NCBI GenBank assembly: GCA_016342655.1
Contig: JAEINL010000005.1
Span: 23,964 to 87,963 of the forward strand
Reading direction: 5' to 3'
Length of the DNA: 64,000 nucleotides
DNA from: Sphaerochaeta sp.
Lineage (GTDB): Bacteria; Spirochaetota; Spirochaetia; Sphaerochaetales; Sphaerochaetaceae
The notes beneath the pieces were generated by a model. The model ran no database searches. It was given only the letters and a program-made list of their open reading frames with translations, and was not told the DNA's origin. The position numbers and the translations under genes were made by a program. Positions 1 through 8,466 of the stretch are shown in pieces; the first letter of the stretch is position 1, and the number at the start of each line of letters is the position of its first letter.

Positions 1-108
1 CAAGTCAGTCCCCCCAGCCAGAAGCTTCAGATCTGAGTCGCCCGTTGCAAGCATATCCAGCAACTGCTCCCTTGACTGCGGAGCTTTGTAAGCAAATTTC
101 ACTAACAT
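1..108 (-). CDS. Xanthine dehydrogenase-family FAD-binding subunit (CoxM/XdhB-like), N-terminus only, cut by window edge
   Basis: Own translation of the minus strand from ATG at 108: MLVKFAYKAPQSREQLLDMLATGDSDLKLLAGGTDL; the AGGTDL motif is typical of the FAD-binding subunit. Absent from the ORF track because it is short. Confidence 0.75.
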   Translation of the reverse strand, partial: MLVKFAYKAPQSREQLLDMLATGDSDLKLLAGGTDL

Positions 109-1043
109 ATTCCCCCCTTGTATTCGAAATCCGGTAGCAGGACAGAGAAAGCAAAAAGGAACCCAAGCCCTGCATCAAGGCCGGAACTGTGTCCATATGT
201 AGCAAGAGCTTCCCAGGATGACCTATCTGCAACAGAGCTGGAAAAGCTCTTTGCCATTGCAATGAGGGGTTGCGAAAACAACCCTTCAGAAGCAAGGCCC
301 AACAATTGTATAGATACGTCTGTGGTTATAGGTAGAGGTTTCCGTATCAGATCCGAAAGGATTCTGGTGATAGAGCTGAAGTAGCTTTGCAAATCCTGTC
401 CATAGGAAGAATACTGGCACATATGCATTGCCAGGAAAAAGCCACAGAGAAAATCATCACCACTTGGGGTTGAGCCCGGGCCAAGGCCCAAAAGGCCTTC
501 TATGCCCCGCTTTGCCATGTCAACATTTTTTGTCTGTACACTCTCTTTCAGAAGTTTTGCATGAGAAGATACCAAAGTGGAAAGAGAGGGTTTCCCACAA
601 GCAGGGGCGAACAAAGCGTCCATGGTCAATGCTGTCTGTTTTTCTTTTTGTATGCTAGAGAGAATCTCCATCTGCTTTCGCAGGTAGGATGATTTAAGAG
701 TGACAAGCTTAGGAGGGCTCTCTTCTGAAGGATGGACCCGTTGTGCTCCCTTGCAGGAGACCCAAATACCACAATCAAAGAAGAGGGACCCCTCCTTGAA
801 CTTCCCCACGTGAGCTTGGGTAAAGGCACATTCATCGAAACCGGCACAAGGATCAGAAAAGCAGACCAAGGCGGAAGAGGGGTGCACTTGGCCCTTGTGC
901 ATCACCAGGGTATACAGCATTCCTTTCTCATCAAGGAGATTCAAGGCAGAGTGGAAGACAGAGTGCACCTTCACGTCCCTAGGTTCAAGGGAGAATCGGG
1001 AGCCGATCAGATAGGCATGTCCACTAGGCCATGTGGTGTGCAT
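102..1043 (-). CDS. DUF2877 protein (YlbF/AllH-like)
   Basis: ORF with LGLGPGSTPSGDDFLCGFFLAM, a DUF2877-type motif; start placed at MHTTWPSGHAYLIG; clustered with an FdrA/YlbE-like gene. Confidence 0.75.
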   Translation of the reverse strand: MHTTWPSGHAYLIGSRFSLEPRDVKVHSVFHSALNLLDEKGMLYTLVMHKGQVHPSSALVCFSDPCAGFDECAFTQAHVGKFKEGSLFFDCGIWVSCKGAQRVHPSEESPPKLVTLKSSYLRKQMEILSSIQKEKQTALTMDALFAPACGKPSLSTLVSSHAKLLKESVQTKNVDMAKRGIEGLLGLGPGSTPSGDDFLCGFFLAMHMCQYSSYGQDLQSYFSSITRILSDLIRKPLPITTDVSIQLLGLASEGLFSQPLIAMAKSFSSSVADRSSWEALATYGHSSGLDAGLGFLFAFSVLLPDFEYKGGIC

Positions 1044-1692
1044 GAAAGAGTGCCTCCTTGATGGCAGAATCAACCTTCTCCTTACCCCAGAGGATATTCA
1101 GCCTCATTATTTCCTGTGCAGCCTCGCAATCCTTTATTTCCAAGGCATCGAGCAGTTTCAAATGGTCACCGCTCGTCCTTTGCAACCGTTCGAGATCGGT
1201 GATATCAGAAAGCCGGACGAAATGTATCCTCTTGGATATGTCTCCCAGCAACTGGGCCAATACCTGGTTTCCTGCAGCTTGGGCAAGCGTGTCATGAAAC
1301 AGCTCATCCTCATAAGCGGATATGCAGACATTCCCCGAGAGGCTTTCAACCACCTCTTGCCAGCGTTTTCTCAACCATGCAAGGAGATCTGCACCAAGGC
1401 CTTTTTTGCACAAGATGCTGACAACCTCCAATTCCAAAACCAAACGGGTATCATAGAGCTCATTGACCTCCCTGAGGTCAATGAGCCTCACTGTGTAGCC
1501 CTTATGCGCCTCCTTCTGTATGAGGCGTGCTGAGACAAGGCTGTTGAGTGCCTCACGTACAGGGGAGCGGCTTACCCCGAACTCGGTGCAGAGTTCCTCC
1601 TCAGTAAACCTATGCCCAGGCGAATAGGCCCATGTACTGATACGATCAGCAAGAGTATTGTAGATAGTTACACTACGTGAACGCTCACCCAT
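1024..1692 (-). CDS. GntR-family transcriptional regulator (FCD subfamily)
   Basis: N-terminal wHTH FTEEELCTEFGVSRSPVREALNSLVSARLI and helical C-terminal FCD-like domain. Confidence 0.9.
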   Translation of the reverse strand: MGERSRSVTIYNTLADRISTWAYSPGHRFTEEELCTEFGVSRSPVREALNSLVSARLIQKEAHKGYTVRLIDLREVNELYDTRLVLELEVVSILCKKGLGADLLAWLRKRWQEVVESLSGNVCISAYEDELFHDTLAQAAGNQVLAQLLGDISKRIHFVRLSDITDLERLQRTSGDHLKLLDALEIKDCEAAQEIMRLNILWGKEKVDSAIKEALFHAHHMA

Positions 1693-1712
1693 GGCAAACC
1701 TCCCCTACGCAC

Positions 1713-2096
1713 CTACTGTGTGAATACGAACACATTCACCGGATCGCCTGGCCTCTCATCGCTCTCAACGACAGTGGAATGGAGTGCCATCCCAGTCTTG
1801 GGATCGTCCACCTCCAGCTGTCCTGATGCACGCAAACCGTTTTCGAACTCAACAATGCCAAACAGCATATTCTTTTTGGAATATCCTTCGGGCAGGTTCC
1901 AAAGTCTTGTCCAGGAGAGCAGGGTGCAAGGACCTTCAAGATCGAAGGTCTCCCACCCCTTACCGGTCACCGGATCCCGCCTGGTGTCACAAGAGCTGCA
2001 TACCATCGGTGCAGGATAATAAATGGCGCCACACTTGAGGCACTTGTATGCTTCAATCTTTGGCTCCTTCTGGTCGTACATGCTGAAATCAATCAT
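1713..2096 (-). CDS. Zn-ribbon/OB-fold DUF35-type protein, thiolase partner
   Basis: CLKCGAIYYPAPMVCSSCDTRR (two CxxC) followed by an OB-fold-like region; directly downstream of the thiolase-like gene. Confidence 0.85.
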   Translation of the reverse strand: MIDFSMYDQKEPKIEAYKCLKCGAIYYPAPMVCSSCDTRRDPVTGKGWETFDLEGPCTLLSWTRLWNLPEGYSKKNMLFGIVEFENGLRASGQLEVDDPKTGMALHSTVVESDERPGDPVNVFVFTQ

Positions 2097-2106
2097 GGAT
2101 TACCCC

Positions 2107-3303
2107 CTACTCCTTTGCGCAGATAAGTGCGACAACATTGTTGCCAAAGCCACCGAAATTGACCGACATGCCATACTTGGGATTGAGGACCTGTCTGCCC
2201 TTCTCGGCCTCTCCGCGCAACTGCCGGACCAGCTCCACCGCTTGGGAGACGCCTGTGCCCCCTACCGGGTGACCTTTGGACTTCAGTCCCCCTGAGGTGT
2301 TTATGGGCAACCTCCCACCGATGTCTGTCTCACCCTTGCGAACGGCTAGGAAACTCTTCCCCCGTTCGAAGAACCCAACCTCCTCACTGATGGCAAGCTC
2401 CAGGATGGAGAATGCATCATGCAACTCGGCAAACGAGATGTCCGAAGGCTTGAGGGACGCCATCGCATAGGCCTTCTCAGCCGCCATCCTCACTGCATTA
2501 AGCATGAGAGGATCCTTACGGTTGTGTACGCAATGGGTATCGGTGGCACTTGCGATGCCTGCAATCCTAATGGGTTTCTTGGGGAAACCCTTGGCCTTGG
2601 GCGAGTCCATATTCACCAGCAACAAGGCTGCCGCCCCATCGCTGACCGGGCAGGTGGAATACATGCGTAGCGGTTCCGCCACGTAGGTATTTACCACCGA
2701 TGCATCAGGACCGTCCGCTATTGCCTCAATGGTGCAGGGGGCCTGGATATGGGCATACTTGTTCTTTGCCCCATTTGCATGGTTTTTGACAGCAAGCAAG
2801 GCAAGGTCTCGCTCGGTCAGACCGTAGCGCTCCATGTACATGCGGGTGAATATCCCTCCAAAGGCAGGCAGGGTCAGGCCCATATTATACTCGGCTTCGG
2901 TATGGAGCATCGTTGCCACATAGTCGGTACCAACCCATCCGGTGACCTTGCGCATCACCTCCCCTCCCACGACCAGCACGATGTCAGCCATACCACTGGC
3001 TACGGCCATATACCCGATCTTGATGGCACTCGCACCCGATGCAGGGCCGTTTTCCACCAACTCGGCAGGAACCGGCTCCATATCCATGCGACTTACCAAA
3101 GCCGAGGCAACAGCGCTCTGGTGACAAAACAGGCCGCTGGCCATGTTGCCTACGATGACCTGATCTACCTCCTTTCTTCGTGCGAGAAAGTGCGCATCCT
3201 CCAAAGCATCGGTGGCTGCGTATGCCAGCACATCCGAGAGATCATACTCTGAAGAATTACCAAATTTCGTATGTCCTATTCCAACGATTCCTACATTAGC
3301 CAT
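2107..3303 (-). CDS. Thiolase-fold protein (SCP2/lipid-transfer type)
   Basis: MANVGIVGIGHTKFG..., ELHDAFSILELA, GGLKSKGHPVGGTG motifs. Confidence 0.88.
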   Translation of the reverse strand: MANVGIVGIGHTKFGNSSEYDLSDVLAYAATDALEDAHFLARRKEVDQVIVGNMASGLFCHQSAVASALVSRMDMEPVPAELVENGPASGASAIKIGYMAVASGMADIVLVVGGEVMRKVTGWVGTDYVATMLHTEAEYNMGLTLPAFGGIFTRMYMERYGLTERDLALLAVKNHANGAKNKYAHIQAPCTIEAIADGPDASVVNTYVAEPLRMYSTCPVSDGAAALLLVNMDSPKAKGFPKKPIRIAGIASATDTHCVHNRKDPLMLNAVRMAAEKAYAMASLKPSDISFAELHDAFSILELAISEEVGFFERGKSFLAVRKGETDIGGRLPINTSGGLKSKGHPVGGTGVSQAVELVRQLRGEAEKGRQVLNPKYGMSVNFGGFGNNVVALICAKE

Positions 3304-3306
3304 GGC

Positions 3307-3993
3307 CTACCTCTTGAACCCCGGAATTTGGGGATATTCGCTGGGCATGATCAGCTTTTCTGAAGACTTGAGGTCTTCTGCAGATACCGGTCGTACACCA
3401 GTGCATTTGACGTCTCGAACAGCGTCCCAGAGAGGACGTGTCAGCACAAAGGTCGGAACTCCACCCAACTCATGCCTTACTTCAGGAAAGAGTGAGGAGC
3501 GGTCCTCAAGCTGGTACTCGATCATCCACCTCTTGAACCCATTGGGACTCTCTGCAACGATGTACACCTCATCCTCACCGAGGATATCCAGGTGGTGCTC
3601 CATCTTGGCGGCGAAAAGTTGCGCTCCCACCCTGAAACCACGCTTGATGGTAAGGGTATGCAGGCTCATGCCCAACTTGGGAGTCACATGCCGACTGGTG
3701 ACAATCCCTGCGATGACGCCATTGATTGTGCCTACAAGCACGAACTCATTGGCAACCCTGTAGCGATACCAGCCCAAGATCTCCGAATACATGCGCACAG
3801 CAACGATATCGTAGAAATCCTTGGCAACTCCAAACAAAGGATAGAGGGTGCCCAAAAGGGCTCCAACTTCCTCGCGCTTCGCCTCACGAACCACCATCTT
3901 CTCCCCCGAAGCCAAGGTTATAACCTTAGCAGGATAGGGTTTGAGCGGAAGAGCCGGCGGTCGTAGGGTCTTTTCCATTGCATCCAATGCCAT
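3307..3993 (-). CDS. Hypothetical protein, possible GNAT-like fold
   Basis: 228-aa ORF embedded in the operon; KMVVREAKREEVGALLGTLYP...GFRVGAQLFAAKMEHH resembles N-acetyltransferase layout. Confidence 0.6.
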   Translation of the reverse strand: MALDAMEKTLRPPALPLKPYPAKVITLASGEKMVVREAKREEVGALLGTLYPLFGVAKDFYDIVAVRMYSEILGWYRYRVANEFVLVGTINGVIAGIVTSRHVTPKLGMSLHTLTIKRGFRVGAQLFAAKMEHHLDILGEDEVYIVAESPNGFKRWMIEYQLEDRSSLFPEVRHELGGVPTFVLTRPLWDAVRDVKCTGVRPVSAEDLKSSEKLIMPSEYPQIPGFKR

Positions 3994-4013
3994 ACTTGTC
4001 TCCTTTTTGAGAA

Positions 4014-4889
4014 CTATCTCTTTCTTGCCTCTTCATGCAACCAGGCATTCTTTGATCCTGCAACATCCCCAAAGCGAGTCAGCTCGGCTTTGGCCTTCTT
4101 TGCCATCAGGGCCTCATAGCGGTCATCCTCAACATGGGCGACGATTCTTGCTATGGAGGACTCCCCGTCGACAAATCTCCAGGGGTAACAGCCTATGACA
4201 GCCCTCTGGTTCAACAGCAGATCAATATCCCCGCCTACACACTCCGCATGGATAATGCCATGGTTGAACATCTCGATGTGCATCAGCTGGTACTTGTCTT
4301 CAGTAAAGAACTCATCAAGGCTCTTTCCATACTTTTCCTTGAAGTGAGCATCACACTGCTTCGCCTCACGGGGCATCCAGTCGCGGATCTTGGTGTTCAT
4401 GGGGTGGTCTGCGCTTCCGCAGTCCACACCGATCCAGCGCAGCTTCTTCTTCTTTGCCCACTCGGCAAACTCACGGTCAGGGCCGGGGTGCTTGATCATG
4501 TACCTGATCTCGTCGCCTGTTGGCTGGTCCCACCCATAATGGTGAAAGCCTGTATGGATCAGAAGGATGTCCCCTTCCTTCACCTCAACACGGTCCTCCA
4601 CCATCTTGGAGGTATAGACATCATAATCTGAGCAGACATCAGAGAGGTCTACGATGGCTCCCTCATGCACCAAAAAGTCCATGTCCAGCTGGGCAATGTC
4701 CTTTCCAGGGGTGTAGAAGTGAATCTCTCCATCAAGGTGGGTCCCCACATGGTTGGAGTGGGTCACCACCTGCCCATTGGCACCATTGGGCGCAAGCCGC
4801 TTGAAGTACTGGACTTGCAGGGGGATGTACGTTGGCCAAGGTGGGGTACCAATACCCAAAGGAATGGTCAGATCTATTACTTTCATCAC
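4014..4889 (-). CDS. Cyclase-family metal hydrolase (kynurenine formamidase-like)
   Basis: MKVIDLTIPLGIGTPPWP and HVGTHLDGEIHF (HxGTHxD...H) motifs. Confidence 0.85.
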   Translation of the reverse strand: MMKVIDLTIPLGIGTPPWPTYIPLQVQYFKRLAPNGANGQVVTHSNHVGTHLDGEIHFYTPGKDIAQLDMDFLVHEGAIVDLSDVCSDYDVYTSKMVEDRVEVKEGDILLIHTGFHHYGWDQPTGDEIRYMIKHPGPDREFAEWAKKKKLRWIGVDCGSADHPMNTKIRDWMPREAKQCDAHFKEKYGKSLDEFFTEDKYQLMHIEMFNHGIIHAECVGGDIDLLLNQRAVIGCYPWRFVDGESSIARIVAHVEDDRYEALMAKKAKAELTRFGDVAGSKNAWLHEEARKR

Positions 4890-4910
4890 AATCTCCTTTT
4901 TTCGGTATAA

Positions 4911-7900
4911 TCAACCGGCGCAATATTCGTCGGCAAAAGCCATAAGAGCGTCCTTGAAGCACGAGGAAGGGGGTTTTACCAACCCTGCCCCCACCATCCC
5001 TATCCCAGGATCCTTGTGGGCGATACCGGTGTTGATGACTGGCAGGATGCCACTTTCAACGACCTTTTGCACATCAATGCCTGTAGGGGTTCCGCGGAAA
5101 TCGAGGGCGGGGATGCGATACTCCCTGTTCTCGGCAAGGGTTATGCTGTACATCCGCTTGGTATAGAGGATGGCATCAGATGCAGAGCCTCCCACGAACT
5201 TCACAATTGCCGGTGAGGCGGCCATCGCAAAGGCACCGAAGCCCGAGGTTTCGGTGATGACCGAGTCCCCGATATCCGGGGCAGAATCCTCAGCCTTGAA
5301 GCCAGGCAGGTACAGCCCATCGACCATGGAAGCAGGAGCGGTAAACCAACGATCACCCAGACCGGATATCCTGATGCCAAAATCCGTACCATTGCGGGCC
5401 ATAGCTGTAATGAGGGTACTGCCTTTGACATTTGCAGCTGCATCCATAGTGCATTTTGCAGACGGCATGGAGAGATTTAGGAAGAAGTGGTCGTTCGCGT
5501 GCATGAAGGAGAATATCCTGGCAAGCTCTTCTTTTTTGTCGGAGAGCATCACCAAATGAGGTGCCAGCTCACGGATTATCAAAGAGGTGCCAGCCCTGTT
5601 GCGGTTATGGCACTCGTCTCCCATCTGCAGGGCCTGGACTATGATGCTGCGCATATCAATAGGACCGTGGGAGAGCATTGCCTTGTTGAGAATCGGTGCA
5701 AGACTGTGTTCCATCCATCTGAGGCGCTCTATGACCTCAGGAGAGTAGGCACCATAGCGCAGGACCTTGCCCAACCCCTCGTTGAGGGTTGCGTACGCCC
5801 TGTTGCCAAAGGTAGCATTTTCCAAAATCCAGACAGGCATGCTCGCTGTTATGATCCCTGCCATCGGCCCTACACAGCTATGGTGGTGACAAGGTTCGAA
5901 GTCAATCTCACCTGAAGATGCCAAGGCAGTAGCCTCCTCGGCGTTGTTTGCCCTGCCTTCATAGATTAGGGCCCCTATCACGGCACCTTTCATAGGTCCG
6001 CACATCCGATCCCACGTAACAGGAGGGCCAGCATGCAGAACCAGGTTCTCCCTCATGCCGGGAATGACATCCAGGGCTTTGCCAATACCCAATAAAGTGG
6101 GCTTTCCCTGCAGGACCTTCTCAATGGCAATTGCATTGGCCGAATCAACCAAATCCAGAGCACCGATGCGAGAGAGGGCTCCTATCAGGCTAGGGTCACC
6201 TCCGGCCGGAGGTCTCCAATCGAGATGGATGGCAGAGGAACCAAGGTTATCTGCAAAGCTTTGCAACCCTAGGTTAACGACCTTCACTCCCTTGAAGAGG
6301 GAGAGTACAGGGGCAACTTCCAACGAAGGGCCCTTACTGGCCTGTGAAGAAGGCTTTTTACTAGGAACAGCGACACTCTTCTCAATACCCGGGCCATACT
6401 CCTGGACGAGGATACGCCTCGCTAGCTGGACTGCCTGATAGTTGGAACCCATGACCACCACCCCTGCCTGTTCAAGCTTGGCTACCTGGGAGGCAAAGCC
6501 TTGGGGATCCAAGGCTGTACCGGTCACCGAAGCGATGACTGAAAGGTAGCCACCCCTCTTCACAGCCGACTCTTTAGCTTTGAGCAGGGCTGGGACCATA
6601 GATCCCGCAGGGTCGTCACAGGAGCCATAGCCGAGCACACAATCCAGCAGCATGACGGCAATTGAGGGGTCGTCACTTTCAGATAGGATGCGATCAACCC
6701 GGGTAGAGGGGTCGATCATAGGATGGGGCCTCCCTACAGTAAAGACATCATCTCCTAGGTCAATGATGGTGTTTCCCACCGATATTTGCGGGTCTTCAGG
6801 TACGAATGCAGGATTGGTGTGGTTGTTTGACCATACGCCTCCAGGAATATCAGACAAGGCAAGCCAGGCTTCGTCTGCAAGCGTCCCCCCTGTATAATAT
6901 CCGCGTAGGTTCTTCTGTTCGGGAAGAAAGGATTCTGACTCCTTCTTCACCAAGGCATCGATGGTCTCATGATCGAGGTCAAAACTCCAAGCGTCATGGT
7001 GTTCACGCTTAGGAAGGACACTACCTGACAGGGAAAGGGCAACGCGTGCTGTCTCCTCAAGATTGCTTGTCCAGTGGATAGTCTCATACGATGGGTACTG
7101 TGCAGGGTCTGCTCCGATGAAATGGACCACAGAGGGCTTCCCACAGGCAGACAGCTCTGAAAGGATGGGTTCTACAACCTCAGCTGCAGGGGGTTTGGAG
7201 ACAACGACAATGACGCTTGTCTCGCTATCAGAAGCAAGGGCCGCTATGCCAAGGCTCATCATCAAGGCACCCACCGCCTTGTTCTTCAAATCCCGTCCAC
7301 CGGTACCGATGGCTTGGCTTATGCCACCTCCATACCGACCGATGAGGGAAGTCACCTCCTGCAGGCCTGTCCCTGAAGCCGCCACTACACCGATAGATCC
7401 GCCCTTGACGACATTGGCAAAGCACAGGGGTTTTCCACCGATGATGGCGGTCCCGCAGTCGGGTCCCATGACCAGCAAGCCCTTTGCAAGGGCTTCCTTC
7501 TTGAGGGAGATTTCATCTTCTAGGGAGACATTGTCGGAGAAGAGCATGACATGCAGGCCATTATGCAACGCCTTGCGTGCCTGGTGGGCGGCATAGATGC
7601 CGGGAACCGATATGATGGCCAAATTGAGATCGGGGTATGCCGCCAGAGCATCTTCAATGCTATGCAGCTCTTCCTGTGCACTGTCTTGGTTCTTGGCCCC
7701 TCGCTTCCCTGCCAACAGCTCATTGGCAAAGGCTACGACCTCTTCGTAGTCATTTTCGTTACAAGAGATGGCCATCACAAGATCTGATGGGGTGACAGAG
7801 GATAGGTCAGAGGTAGGAAACCCTTGGTCTAGGAGCAACTGGACATTCATGGCAGTACCCATGGTAACTGTTGCTTCTTGTACTGATGGATGGTTCTCTA

Positions 7901-7970
7901 GGTCTCTGCTGGCGAGCATCAACATAACAGAATCAACGTACATGTCCCTCTTTACGGTAACACGTTTCAT
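4911..7970 (-). CDS. FdrA - DUF1116 (YlbE) fusion protein, carbamoyltransferase-type
   Basis: N-half FdrA/succinyl-CoA-synthetase-alpha-like (GPDCGTAIIGG, GVVAASGTGLQEV); C-half DUF1116 (VVNLGLQSFADNLGSSAIHLDWRPPAGGDP). Start at MKRVTVKRDMYVDS with RBS AAGGAG upstream. Confidence 0.85.
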   Translation of the reverse strand: MKRVTVKRDMYVDSVMLMLASRDLENHPSVQEATVTMGTAMNVQLLLDQGFPTSDLSSVTPSDLVMAISCNENDYEEVVAFANELLAGKRGAKNQDSAQEELHSIEDALAAYPDLNLAIISVPGIYAAHQARKALHNGLHVMLFSDNVSLEDEISLKKEALAKGLLVMGPDCGTAIIGGKPLCFANVVKGGSIGVVAASGTGLQEVTSLIGRYGGGISQAIGTGGRDLKNKAVGALMMSLGIAALASDSETSVIVVVSKPPAAEVVEPILSELSACGKPSVVHFIGADPAQYPSYETIHWTSNLEETARVALSLSGSVLPKREHHDAWSFDLDHETIDALVKKESESFLPEQKNLRGYYTGGTLADEAWLALSDIPGGVWSNNHTNPAFVPEDPQISVGNTIIDLGDDVFTVGRPHPMIDPSTRVDRILSESDDPSIAVMLLDCVLGYGSCDDPAGSMVPALLKAKESAVKRGGYLSVIASVTGTALDPQGFASQVAKLEQAGVVVMGSNYQAVQLARRILVQEYGPGIEKSVAVPSKKPSSQASKGPSLEVAPVLSLFKGVKVVNLGLQSFADNLGSSAIHLDWRPPAGGDPSLIGALSRIGALDLVDSANAIAIEKVLQGKPTLLGIGKALDVIPGMRENLVLHAGPPVTWDRMCGPMKGAVIGALIYEGRANNAEEATALASSGEIDFEPCHHHSCVGPMAGIITASMPVWILENATFGNRAYATLNEGLGKVLRYGAYSPEVIERLRWMEHSLAPILNKAMLSHGPIDMRSIIVQALQMGDECHNRNRAGTSLIIRELAPHLVMLSDKKEELARIFSFMHANDHFFLNLSMPSAKCTMDAAANVKGSTLITAMARNGTDFGIRISGLGDRWFTAPASMVDGLYLPGFKAEDSAPDIGDSVITETSGFGAFAMAASPAIVKFVGGSASDAILYTKRMYSITLAENREYRIPALDFRGTPTGIDVQKVVESGILPVINTGIAHKDPGIGMVGAGLVKPPSSCFKDALMAFADEYCAG

Positions 7971-8018
7971 TGTAGTACTCCTTGCCACACCCATGGGAAA
8001 GAACACACAAGAACAGTA

Positions 8019-8034
8019 TATACAAGTTTGTATA
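8019..8034. promoter_or_regulatory. Candidate GntR/FCD operator TATACAA-GT-TTGTATA upstream of the catabolic operon
   Basis: Perfect 7-2-7 inverted repeat; overlaps a second palindrome TTGTATACAA (8028-8037). Confidence 0.5.
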
Positions 8035-8227
8035 CAAGTCAATTAAAAAATTGCAAATGTACTTTTCGCCTTTTGTAATTTGAATAGATACATATAGTTA
8101 TAATTTATGTCTGTGAGACATATAAGATCCTTTACAATCCAATATCATGCAAAAAACAGCTTAGTCTCTTACGTACGGGTCTGTGACAACAGAGGAAAGC
8201 TATTACCTGAACATTCCTGCTAGAGAC

Positions 8228-8375
8228 TTAGGTAATCCATTCATTTTCATGCCACGTTTGGTACCACTTTGAGGCATCAAGAGTAACACCAAAATTCTTC
8301 AGGACTACTAACAGGCCCTTCTCTACAGCATATTTCTTAATTGTGCTGTTTTTTTGATATTCTCTCCTCTTTTGT
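8228..8375 (-). pseudogene. Remnant C-terminal coding fragment of unknown protein
   Basis: Own minus-strand translation: QKRREYQKNSTIKKYAVEKGLLVVLKNFGVTLDASKWYQTWHENEWIT-stop; no ATG and an upstream TGA. Confidence 0.35.
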
Positions 8376-8466
8376 CAGTTGTGATGTGCCTTAAGTGGTC
8401 TTACCATTAACGAGTAATGAAAGGACATGAAAGATTCATGTTTGAAACAGACCAAAAGGAGAGAAT

